Source: Schistosoma mansoni (lineage: Eukaryota; Platyhelminthes; Trematoda; Strigeidida; Schistosomatidae). Taken from it: DNA of 64,000 nucleotides. The translations under genes were made by a program, and so were the position numbers. Below the pieces are notes generated by a model. It was not told where the DNA came from. It saw nothing but the letters and a program-made list of their open reading frames with translations, and ran no database searches. This document shows, in pieces, positions 23,895 to 33,989 of the stretch (its first letter is position 1; each line of letters begins with the position of its first letter). Where the stretch lies: positions 1,116,001 to 1,180,000 of the forward strand of contig NC_031500.1 of assembly GCF_000237925.1 (NCBI RefSeq), written 5' to 3'.

Positions 23895-24220
23895 CACCGC
23901 CATGTTGTATCTCCTTATTCCTGTTGCTATTTGACTGGACTTCCCGATCTCTCACATTTTCCGGACACTCCATGTACCTATAAAAATTGTTGCTCTGGCT
24001 CTTAGAAAAAACATTTACCTCGTGACTTGCGAAGAATCTCGGATTTCATCATGAGGTGTAATAATTATTTCTTAAACACATAGGGGAGAATTTAAATGGT
24101 TTGAATTGTTTTTTCTAGATAGCGTTTTCTACGAGTTGAAGTTGTCAATCCTACTCCAAAACCTCCAACTTTGACCAGATTTGATACCAACAGTAGTCCT
24201 ATATAAGCTACAGTCCGAGT
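23895..24220 (-). mobile_element. RTE-like LINE 5' part, antisense, unit B
   Basis: Nearly identical to 11085-11410. It contains a TATATAAG element (about 24200) between the LINE 5' end and exon 1 of copy B. Whether that acts as a promoter cannot be told from sequence. Confidence 0.65.
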
Positions 24221-24263
24221 TAAACATGTTATGCTCAACAGTTATTTCTATTTTATTTTGTAG

Positions 24264-27161
24264 TTTGATTGCATTTGCCATAGCACTATTGATTATTCTC
24301 GTGAAGAAGATCAGTGAGAAATATCCACTGAATGTCATGTTTGTAATTATTTATGTAAGAATTTCTAATGATCATTTCACATACATTTGCCTATTTTCTT
24401 TCTAAAAATCCAATTTAATAAAACGTACTGCTTGTAGATGGTAATCCAACGTGACTGATTGTTATGTCATAGAAGAAGTTTGCGAAATCGGAATACTGAC
24501 TGGTTTACGGATTAATTTAAATCTTCGATTTGTCGAGATTGATATGTAAGACGTTTCACTCATAGTCATAGTGTAGTGAACAGAACACCGGTGGAGACAA
24601 TCGAATGTATTCCGACTTAAAATTACAGTCTATCTTCTCTGATTTCATTGTTCATGCATTCTCATACCGATTGCGCTACGTTCCTCTTCTTTCCAATATA
24701 CATTCTATACCTGACCATCACCATATACTACTTATGTGGATATAAGTAACCAACACCACAATAGTACCTTTGTTGTAAGTTACAGAGACTAGATCAGTAA
24801 ACTAGTTGTGTAGAATTTGAAGTAGTCATTATCAGCATTATTATACAATATAATCATATATGAATGAATATATTCCGTTAAAATTGTAATGTTCCTTCCC
24901 ATTTTCAGTCTATTTCCATGGCAATAGCAACGGCAATTTGGAATATAGAGTTATGTATTCTTTACAAACTTGCAATCTTTGGAATCAGTTTGGTGTTGTT
25001 CACATCTGCATTACTGATTGGTGCAGCGATTAAAGCGAATTTGCTCAATCACTTATTGATTATTATAATAACCCTTTTGGCAATATCTATCGTAATTTTG
25101 ATAGTCGGGTTTGTGCTCAGTGTTTGGCTTTTCAAGGTATCCTATTTAACTAAATTATTTGATTGATAAATTACGTAATCATGATTGAATCTAGTTCCAA
25201 ACCCTTAACTGTTAACTGTAATCTAGTTCGAATCCAACATTTCCAAACATTTGAGTTCTGGGTAAAATCAATCAAAAGTCGATTTAGTGTGTTCACTCAC
25301 GTAGCACAAGTAGATATTACATCCACTCTGGAGAATGTTGTATGATCATCTCTCTGGTATAAAACTGAAGCAAAGGGGCCAACGTGAACACAGTCGAGTT
25401 TTGATGCTAAATGGAATAAATAAGTTTCCTGTTACGTCCTTGATCTGTCTATCCACTTTCACACCGAGAATAACTTGTCTAATGTAGATTAAGACCTTGA
25501 CGCGATAGGCTGGCTGGCCTTATATTGAGGCTACTATGTGTGAGTTCAAAGTGGGGCAGAAAGACTCTGGTATAACATTGAAGCAAAAGGTCCTACGTGA
25601 TCACATAATCCACTTTACATAATGAAATGAATAGATAAGCTTTTGAAGAAACTTGGTCATATTTCTGTTGTCATCCAGAAGTACACACTGACTGAATTCT
25701 ATATAGTCATAATTGAGCATTGTTCAATGTAAATTCATTAACACATTTTCTTGTTTTCAGTATGCAACGACCGGTGTTTACATAGGTGTACAAATACTAT
25801 TCTTCATTGTGAGTTAAATTTATGTACATTTCCATTTATAGAATGATCACTGTGAAGTAGAAGTGAACTATTTTCCTTCATTGAGTTCACCTTTGCCTTC
25901 TTGAAGTCTCTACTGAAAATGACTTACATGATATGGTTGCATGTAAAGAGACTTCAATATTCTGAGTGATAAGTCATGAAACGAATTGTAATGATCATAT
26001 ACTGCACTACTGTACTTTCTTTCTCTGTCCACTGATAATGTAGTTTCTGAACACTTTACTAAGGAGTAATCGAATAATACAATCAAAGGTTTTGGCAAAT
26101 GTTCCGATCGATGTGGGAGTTTAATAACCATGTTCATCGATAGTAAAGCAAATAATACGGTCATCTTGTGTTTCCAGGTTACCAATGATGGTCTAACATC
26201 AATCATTTCATGATCTCAATCGAAATGCATAGCGCGAATTCATCACATTCTTCAGATCAACTCTGTATTCCATACTACATGAATAAAGATATGTTTGTTT
26301 TCGCATTGGAAATCTTAAGAAACAAACAACCCGTTATTTAAACAAGAAGCTTTATGCTGACCTCTTTGCAGCGGTTATTATTTATTTAATTAATTGCACA
26401 CATAAATATTGATACAAATCGGCTTCGAATACATATGCGCCACACAAGTCACTTGATTTGTGTGTGGGCTGTGATAATACTTGGATGACCAAACCAAAGC
26501 AGATAATTTTCTTAGGGTCCACATCCAGAGCCTTCGACCTAAAGGTCTGATTCACAAGGCAGTGCGCTTCCATGGTAGACGGTGACCAACAATTGCTTCA
26601 CACACCATTGGTTCCCTGAGGATCTTGGAGCCTGTGTGCACCATTGGTTTGGAATCAGGGATTTACAACTCCCCTAGGTGAAATGTCCGTGTCCACCAAC
26701 CTAGTTAAATCACCGGACGGACATTCGCTTTTCATCCTATTAATTTTGTAAACAACAGTAATGCCACGAGAAGGAAGTGAGTATGAGTTCCCTGACAGTG
26801 GTTCCATACGCGTGGCCACATGACAGCATTGCGAGAGAGAGGGAGGACGAACTCTCCTCACCCTCGACCATATCAGGAAACTTCGGGGTGCAATAATTAT
26901 TATTGTTATGTTTTCAAATGATCAAAGTCTAAACTGATGTACGTTTTATTTATTTTACAGATAACAATATTTATAAGTCATTTTACTGTTGGCAAATCAA
27001 GATATCTTATTTTATATCCAAATTATTCACTGGCAGCTATCATATTGTATACCATATTCTTTTCAACTTTATCAGTCAATACTGATATATGGAACGTCTA
27101 CAACAAGACTGGAAACTGTAGTATCCAGTTTGAGTTGACGGAAAATGTTATCAGTATTTAA
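24264..27161 (+). CDS. Lifeguard/TMBIM-like membrane protein, copy B (5'-truncated)
   Basis: Exons are 24264-24354, 24909-25136, 25761-25808 and 26961-27161, with acceptor AGs throughout and donors GTAAGA, GTATCC and GTGAGT. The four exons encode about 188 residues without interruption. The first has a membrane segment followed by K-K-I-S-E-K-Y-P-L-N. The second holds two membrane segments around L-L-I-G-A-A-I-K. The third and fourth form the last two membrane segments, with V-G-K-S-R-Y and Y-S-L-A-A-I-I-L-Y. These align in order with Lifeguard family segments 2-7. The family's C-terminal aspartates are Phe and Ile here. Exon lengths (91, 228, 48) equal those of D apart from one base. The upstream exons coding for membrane segment 1 are not found. 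It could start at the in-frame ATG near 24226, use an unseen 5' exon, or be non-functional. Confidence 0.65.
24565..24765 (-). repeat. Repeat P copy with defined ends (intron 1 of copy B)
   Basis: Copy A has the uninterrupted site (GTCATAGTACCTTTG near 11755). B has TGTAGTGAACAGAACACC ... AACACCACA inserted with ATAG on both sides, and C has the same insertion. This fixes the ends as TG...CA with a 4-bp target duplication. Such ends suit a solo-LTR-like or a terminal-inverted-repeat element. The first and last seven bases are near-inverted (TGTAGTG / TGTGGTG). Confidence 0.75.
26370..26890 (-). repeat. tRNA-Glu-headed SINE family, headless copy in copy B
   Basis: The same insertion as 13880-14420, within the last intron. 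It carries its own small deletions. Confidence 0.75.
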
Positions 27162-27727
27162 TGGAAAACAGAAAAATCTGTTTTTTGTATTTTTTGTTGT
27201 TGTTGCTACGTTGAAGTTGAACTCTGAATAATTAACCGATGTGTCATTTTGTTTTGTTGATTTAATATCGAATCAATCAAGAAGGGGTTTTTGTGTAAAC
27301 TGATTGTGTGTGTGTGTTTTATTCGAATGCATTACAATGTAACTTACAAGATGATGTTTGTTGTTGTTTTTGTTGGGATTTCAATGGTGATATCCATCTT
27401 CAGTGTCGATTAGTCAATCCGTCTACTTACATGAGTATTATATCAAAAGAATCATTGTCATTGTCACTGTTATAAGCAAAGTTCAATTACGGTGTTCAAG
27501 ACGACGAAGTGGTCTAACATGGGTGTTATACTGAGATTGACATAACTGGAGAAAAAGGTGTCAAAGAGCTTTCCATTACCTTTCGTCTAAACCTTTCTCA
27601 ACATCGGTAACATAACACGATTTCTATTGGATCAGGACATGGGTCATTTCTTAATGGGTAACAAGTGAATTGCTTAGAATGTAAATTATTATTCATTTTT
27701 TCATCCCTATTGCTAAGTAGGGTTTAC

Positions 27728-28050
27728 GTACTTACTCACTTACTTAAGCCAGTTAACCGTAGTGGAGGAGAATAGACCGACCGTCAACATTCTCCATCTA
27801 ACCCTATTCTGACCAATCCTCTCCTGTTGTTTCCAGTTACTATTCATAATTTTCATGTCTGCCTCCAATCCTCGACTCAGTGTGTTCTTTGATCTTCCAC
27901 TTTTCCGTTTCTCTTCATGATTCCATGTTATCACTTACCTCGTGATGCAGTTTGATGATTTTCTCAATGCATGTCCTATCGATTTCCATTGTCTTTTCTT
28001 ATTTCCTTCTTCAGCTGGAAGTCAGTTTGCTCTCTTCCAGAGTAATTAAA
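27728..28050 (-). mobile_element. RTE-like LINE, 3' fragment
   Basis: On the minus strand it reads T-W-N-H-E-E-K-R-K-S-G-R-S-K-N-T-L, then W-R-M-L-T-V-G-L-F-S, ending in TAAG-type repeats at 27730-27745. It is 5' truncated. Confidence 0.75.
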
Positions 28051-28364
28051 GATACTGATTTTTAATAAACATGGTCTTAGGAGCAAATACTCTAACCCAT
28101 ACAAACTCTGACTTTGCCCGATATTCGTAGTTGATAGTTGAACCTGAAGTGATAATACAATTTGTCACTCAGTGTTCCGTGTTTATTGTCTTTGGCAAAA
28201 GTATTTGAATGTTATATCTATTTAGATAGCTGTAATTTTAAAGAACGTCTGTACGATATCATATATATTAAGTGTAAATTCATGAGCAATAATTGCATAG
28301 ACTATCATGAGAATAACATCTATAGGATATTGATCTTTTATTCTGTCCATTGTAAGGACTGGAG

Positions 28365-29270
28365 TCGGACAAAGCTGCATACTCTCATCCTTCCCTTTTC
28401 TTCTGGTGGACAACTGGATTATGAAGACCTCGACATTTGAGAGGAAACACGGAATACAATGGATAGCTCAGAATCAATTAGAAGATTCGGACTTCGCACA
28501 TGACCTGGCCCTTCTATCCCATACACATCAACAAATGCAGATGAACAAAACAAGGGTAACAGCAGTCTCTGCATCAATAGGTATCAACATAGACAAAGGA
28601 AAAAGAGAAATCCTCAAATACAACAAGAAGAACGCCAAGCCAATCACACTTGATGTCGAAATTCTGGAAGAGGTGGGAACACTCACGTATCTGGGTAGCA
28701 TAATCGATGAACGAGGAGGATCAGATGCAGATGTAAAGGGAAGGATTGGCAAAGCAAGAACAGCATTCCTACAGTTAAAGAACATATGGAACTCAAAACA
28801 ATAGTCCGTCAACCAATATCACTGTCACAATCTTCAATACGAATGTCAAGACAGTTCAATTCTATGGAGCTGAAATGTGGAGAACTACTACAACCATCGC
28901 CGAGAATGTACAAGTATTTATAAATAATTGTCTACGCAAAATACTCAATATGAGTCAGCCGCATACCATCAGCAACAACAACCTACTGTGGAAGAAAACA
29001 AACCAGCTTCCAGGTATAGAGGGAGTTAGGAAAAGACAATGGAAGTGGATAAAACATACATTGAGAAAATCATCAAACTGCATCACAAGGTAAGTGCTAA
29101 CATGAAATCGTGAAGAGAAACAGAAAAGTGGAAGACCAAAGAACACCCTGAGTCGAGCATTGGAGGTAGATATCAAAATGAAGAATAGGACAGAGTTGGA
29201 TGGAGAATGATGGTAAGTGGTCTATGTTCTACCATGAGGGATAACAGGCGTAAGTGAGTAATTCTGTCTT
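28365..29270 (+). mobile_element. RTE-like LINE, RT to C-terminal fragment
   Basis: It runs from the RT segment before the active site (V-D-N-W-I-M-K-T-S-T-F-E-R-K-H-G-I) through F-A-H-D-L-A-L, where the first catalytic aspartate of the F-A-D-D motif is His. L-G-S-I-I-D-E-R-G-G-S-D and L-K-N-I-W-N-S-K-Q follow, then [10 protein letters not shown] and the final zinc-finger-like [10 protein letters not shown] block. It is frame-broken. It ends with a GTAAGTGAGT tail. Confidence 0.8.
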
Positions 29271-29327
29271 TGAAATAAACATTATTCCAATCAGAAAATT
29301 CATGGAACGGAAATGAGCGTAATGAAA

Positions 29328-29660
29328 TTACTTACTTACGGCTGTTAATGGCAATGGAGCATAGGCCGCCGACCAGCATTCTCCAACCCACACTGAATTG
29401 GGCCTTCCTTCCAATTTTTGGTCATTCTTTTCATGTTTGTCTCCATGTCTTGGTGTAATGTGTTCATTAGTCTTCCTCTTCTCCTTTGACCTTCAGGATT
29501 CCATGTGAGGGCTTGAATTGTGACGCAGTTGGGTGATTTCCTCACAGTGTGTCTTATCCACTTCCAGCGCTTCTTCCACATTTCTTCCTCCGCTGGAATC
29601 TGGTTTGTTGTCTTCCACAGTAACTAGTTGCTGATAGTGCCTGGCCAACATATCCGTAAT
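29328..29660 (-). mobile_element. RTE-like LINE, 3' fragment
   Basis: On the minus strand it reads [19 protein letters not shown], then [13 protein letters not shown], with the TAAG tail at about 29330. It is 5' truncated. Confidence 0.75.
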
Positions 29661-29862
29661 GAAATTACACAAAAGATTAATTATAAACAACTGCACAAAT
29701 ATAAATCCTAAGATTTGTTTCTGCTAACTAAAAATTATTATCATACATATAAACGTAAACGATAAAATGATGTCATAGTATACATTCATACGGGTAAAAT
29801 AGAAGGCCTTAAAAACAAAACCAACAACCACTTATAACACAATATTCTCAGTGCCATTAGTG

Positions 29863-30431
29863 TCCCGCGTGGTCTAGCGGTTAGGATTCCTGGCTTTCAC
29901 CCAAAGCCCCCAAATGTCCTGGTACCGCCGAGAGTGGGGAGAGTCCGCTCTCCCTCTCCAAATGCTCGCTCATGGACACGCGTATATTGCCTCTGTCAGG
30001 TAAGTCCTACTCACTGACTTCTCGTGACATTAATGTTGTTTACGAAATTGAGAAGACGAAAAGCGAATGTGCGACACTTTAACCGGGTTGGTGGACACGG
30101 CAAGTCCACCTAGGGGAGTTAGAAAACCCTCGTTCCAAACCAATGGTGCACATCGGCTGGCTCCAGTATCCTGAGGGAACAAATGGAGTATGAATCAATC
30201 GTTGGCCACCGGCTACCATGGGACTGCATCTCCTCACGATGCTCCACTGCATTGTGGATCAGACCTTTAGGTCAGAGGCTCCGGGTGTGGCCCCCTAAGA
30301 AGACCACTTGCTTCAGTTCGGGCACCTGAGCAGTATCACAGTCCTCACACAAATCAAATAAGATTTATGAGGCGCATATATATCTGGTGCCCCTTTGTAC
30401 CAATATTTATGTGTTTAAATTAAAATAAATA
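29863..30431 (+). repeat. Full-length SINE with a tRNA-Glu-derived head
   Basis: Positions 29863-29902 match the 5' half of a tRNA-Glu: TCCCGCGTGGTCTAGCGGTT carries the acceptor strand and A-box, then AGGATTCCTGGCTTTCACCC carries the anticodon arm with anticodon TTC. The tRNA part breaks off in the anticodon stem, and the repeat body seen in all other copies follows (GGTACCGCCGAGAGTGGGGA). It ends in an A/T tail (AATTAAAATAAATAAATAG). It is the only copy in the window with its head. A Pol III type-2 promoter would normally also need a B-box, which I do not see clearly in the body. Confidence 0.8.
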
Positions 30432-30486
30432 AATAGTAAACTATAATAAGATGTGCAACATGCCAGCTAAGACATGTTCCAGCGTA

Positions 30487-30912
30487 TAATGGAATGGTAG
30501 TGAACAGGAACACGAATGGAGATAATCGAACATATTTAGGCACAAATACAGGATATCTCAGTAAAATATGAGAACCATATAGTAAACGATTTCACTTGGT
30601 ATTGTTTGGTTGAATCTTCCCATTGATGTTTAGGACTGCAATTGATCAGTCTCTTACTGGCTATATGTGAATACTGTGTGTATTGCCTCTATGTAGCTTT
30701 AATTCACAAGCATTATAAGCAAAGATGGATATAGTAAATAGTTAATTTGCAAACTACCAATCAATTGTCTCAATCTAGACTGTTCCTTCTGCAAATATCG
30801 GCCCATAGTCAATTGCGATTCTTTTCGTTCTTTCCTTATCGGTCTTCTACTGAAATACATTCAATGCCCGACCTTCGTTACATACTACTAATGTGGATAT
30901 AGGTAAACCACA
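30487..30912 (-). repeat. Repeat P interrupted by an Sm-alpha tail
   Basis: The outer pieces (TAGTGAACAGGAACACGAAT and TATGTGGATATAGGTAAACC) are P ends. Positions 30595-30745 are a minus-oriented Sm-alpha tail (GCAATTGATCAGTCTCTTAC). The SINE therefore inserted into P. Confidence 0.6.
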
Positions 30913-30939
30913 CCATAGAATTATGAGGGAAACACCCTA

Positions 30940-31570
30940 TCATAATACGAAAGTAGAACTTATTCTATTTGATGATGCGCTGGAAATCGGTAATGGAATG
31001 CCTGCTTACGTACTGGCTAGTCCCTCACAACAACCAACCTGTTTGCTGTTACACAATAAATCAATCGTTGCTCCAATCAAACAAGTTAAGATGGGCAAAG
31101 TTTTAAAAAAGAGCTTCCCCAATATCTGCTATGAAGTTACTTTTCCATACAGATTTGATGACTGTGTTATATTATATTAGGAATACTGAGTATCGACACA
31201 GTACTTTCATAGGTAGTCGCCAAACTGTAGTGCATCATTATACGGCAATTGAGAAGTGGAGTTATAGTAGGTCTGTATACAACCCAGATGATTGGACTTC
31301 GAGAGGTTTACGGAATGCACTTTATCTTGATACCTGGTTCGAATTTTCTATCCTATTGAATGGAGACGATTCAAAGAAGACTACCGAATCTCCGGAACGC
31401 GTACCTAAGAATACTGAGTTTGAAGTACCTCTTCTACACTTATACAATTTGAAATGTTATTACAAAGACGTTATTCGTCAATCTCGTCTTTTTGGTCTAG
31501 CTGAACTCGGAAGGGAGTTACTACAAAAACTAACGACATATATACGCATTAGGGTTCGTTTTTAAAAAAA
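30940..31570 (+). mobile_element. BEL/Pao LTR retrotransposon fossil (RNase H to integrase linker)
   Basis: The translated motifs V-L-Y-Y-I-R-N-T-E, then K-W-S-Y-S-R-S-V-Y-N-P-D-D-W-T-S-R-G-L, are the RNase H end that BEL/Pao elements use before the integrase. The fossil is a short internal piece, broken, with no LTRs visible. A near-identical piece is at 60260-60890, together with its flanks. Confidence 0.75.
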
Positions 31571-31646
31571 ATACTAACATGATAATAAATAAGATTGTTG
31601 ATTTGATATGTTATTTCTGTAAATAATGATGTAAAGAATTAAAGAC

Positions 31647-31965
31647 TCAGGACTCAGTAGCTAAGTGGATAACATGATAGCATTTGATGGGAACGGTACT
31701 GGGTTCGAGTCCCAAAGTGAACATCAACTCTGAGATGCAGGCACATCCATCTGACGAGTCTCAAATGGGACGAAATGCACATCCTGAATTCCACTGTTAG
31801 CCACTATCCATCCTTCCTTATGAAGCTTGTGACTTCAGGTAATATCGAGGCAGTCCACACAGGATGCATACATGCTAACAAAAGACTAATCAATTGCAGT
31901 CCAAAATAACAATGGGCAGATACAAGTAAACAACACCAAGTGAATTAAACATAAGTTATTATAAT
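31647..31965 (+). repeat. Full-length Sm-alpha SINE with hammerhead core
   Basis: The order is a head with A-box (TAGCTAAGTGGATAACATGA) and B-box (GGGTTCGAGTCCC), the hammerhead core at 31751-31786 (CTGACGA, stem II with loop TCAAAT, GAAA, TGCACATC), and the tail (TCCTTATGAAGCTTGTGAC to AACAATGGGCAGATACAAGT). Schistosome Sm-alpha repeats are known to encode cleaving hammerheads. In this copy the core bases are intact, while stem I pairing near CATCCAT/CTGAAT is weak. Confidence 0.8.
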
Positions 31966-32955
31966 TAATCATCACTGATAAGGGAATTCATATTATGCAT
32001 CATTTCGTTAAAACATATGAAGTAACAAATATTTGGATTGTAATAAGAAATAAAACGTGAAGTTATTCAACGACTGTACGAATACCATCATCTAATGTAT
32101 TCGTATATATTAGATACAACCAGTAGACGACGATTATCTCGTACACTAATCACACTACCTCCTCGAGTGTAAACTTATGAAATATCTTAAACAGTTTCTA
32201 TTATGTAAACTAGATGAAATATGATTAGTAATGGAATCTAGTACATGGGGGTTTTTTCATGACTTTTTTGAGAATTGAAGTGAACATCATCACTGAGTTA
32301 TAGATTCATCCTGCTAATGAGTTTCAAATAAGAGCTTTGATTAATTACATGAGAAAAGTGCTTCTGAGCTAGTTTCTACCGCATGAATAATTCCAGATGT
32401 TTTATTCTACACCTTCAATTTGTCAACTTATGAAAGACAATCATGTAGCTCGAATACTTGAGACAAATTATAAGTAAGATGATCATTCAGTAGAAGTTAA
32501 AGAAGGACCATCCAAATTCAAATTAACTCATATCTATCTTGTTTATAGTCGATAAGTTAATTGAGATAATGAATATTCAATTGAATTCTCTAATTCAACC
32601 AATAAGTAATTGATGAATATTTAGTATTTTAACAAACTTTATTGTACAATTACAAGTAATAACAATCAAGAGATCCAAAGTCCAAAGTCATCGTACTATG
32701 GTTGAATAAAGAATGCCTTGTTTCGCTAGTCAAATGGTCATTCATTTGAAAGATCAAATACAATATCCTTTGTATTCATTCATATCTCAGTAATTAATGT
32801 GTTAAATAAAAAAAACAACTATGAGTAGTATATTTTTTCTTCTTTTTTTAGCATTCAAGTGTTTTCATGAAGTGAATATAAACAACATTTTGCATCATGT
32901 ACATGATAGTATACATTGTAGTTTTATTCAACACAGGTAAGTGCTTATTCAAATT
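31966..32955. other. AT-rich intergenic stretch
   Basis: I see no coding frame of note and no repeat shared with the rest of the window apart from short A/T runs. Confidence 0.4.
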
Positions 32956-33017
32956 ATGAATCGATCAATGTTAAACTATCATTGGAAACCTGAGAGTATT
33001 GGACAACCGTTTTATTT

Positions 33018-33047
33018 TACTACTACTACTACTACTACTACTACTAC
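33018..33047. repeat. (TAC)10 microsatellite
   Basis: A perfect trinucleotide run next to a worn SINE II scrap (32960-33015), followed by a TGGGACTCGAACCC B-box-like segment. Confidence 0.9.
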
Positions 33048-33202
33048 AGGACTCCGACATGTGGGACTCGAACCCAAAACTTTCGATCTCTAATTTATTA
33101 TTTGACATTCTTGATTGTAGTTACAGAATCTATACATACCACGAAATGATGAAAAGAAAGAAGATATACAGAATTGAGTGAATTCATTCTGCTCTAAGGC
33201 TA

Positions 33203-33500
33203 TGGTGTGGGCTACTTATATCCACATAAGTAGTATATAACGATAGTCAGGAATAGGATGTACTTCAGTAGAAGATCGAAAAAGAAAGAACGGAAACGGA
33301 AAGCAATCGATATGAAAATGCAGGAACAATGAAATCTGAGACAATTGACAGATATTTACAAAAGGAACAGTCAAGTTTGAGACAATTGATTGATATTTTT
33401 CAAATGAGCTGTTTACTGTATGGTTCTCAGATTCCTCTCAGAAACTCTGTAATTTAAATACATTCGATTATCCCAACTGAGTTTCTTATTCACTTCAAGG
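33203..33500 (+). repeat. Repeat P copy
   Basis: It begins TATGGTGTGGGCTACTTATA with ATCCACATAAGTAGTATATA, and ends GTTTCTTATTCACTTCAAGG. It carries the inner duplicated GACAATTGAYWGATATTT segment. Confidence 0.65.
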
Positions 33501-33679
33501 CTTTCGTCAACTCCAAATAATTTAAGATTACAAGAAGTGTACTAATTATGTTTAATGGTGTTGCATAATCTATTCAGTGAAATTGAGATGTACATTTGAA
33601 ACATAAGTGGAAGTCATTATAAGAAATAAAACACAAAATATGCATTTAATCAAATTACTATCAACTATTTCATGGTTGA

Positions 33680-33930
33680 AATCATGAGTCAATTGAAGCT
33701 AGATCACCATGGGAAACCTGGAAGCAGTGGACGACCGTTTCGTCCTATTATGGGACCCCTCAGCAGTGCGCATTCACGATCCCGCACCCACGAGACTGGT
33801 AAGTCCTGGATTCGAATCTCGTGAGGCGAGGTTATGGATGCGCACTGCTGAAGATTCCCACAATAGAACGAAACGACTATCCAGTGTTTCCAGGTTTTCC
33901 TTGTTGGTAGTCTAGTTTCAATTAACTCAC
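33680..33930. repeat. Inverted pair of SINE II copies (palindrome)
   Basis: A minus-oriented copy (33680-33800) is joined near 33801 to a plus-oriented copy (33803-33930). The plus copy keeps the hammerhead core letters (CTGAAGA at about 33848, GAAA, CTATC) and a CACTG/CAGTG stem I, but stem II has mismatches. The pair could fold into a hairpin of about 120 bp. It lies directly upstream of Lifeguard-like gene D. Confidence 0.7.
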
Positions 33931-33989
33931 GCTTTCAACTATATCAAATTCATCATTTATATTCTATTCTAGAAAATCTTTATATAAAC

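Larger units (their letters stand above)
21060..27625 (+). repeat. Segmental duplication unit B
   Basis: The unit is collinear with the inverted 49620-56200 and, minus later insertions, with unit A. It holds two P repeats, the unidentified exon, a LINE remnant, the antisense LINE 5' part and Lifeguard-like copy B. Its left edge continues the block shared with 48060-48420. Its right edge (27400-27625) matches the inverted 49620-49860. Confidence 0.8.

Noticed and set aside
29863-29902. A functional tRNA-Glu gene
   Set aside because: Only the 5' half is present. The anticodon stem, T-arm and acceptor 3' strand are missing, and a repeat body follows.
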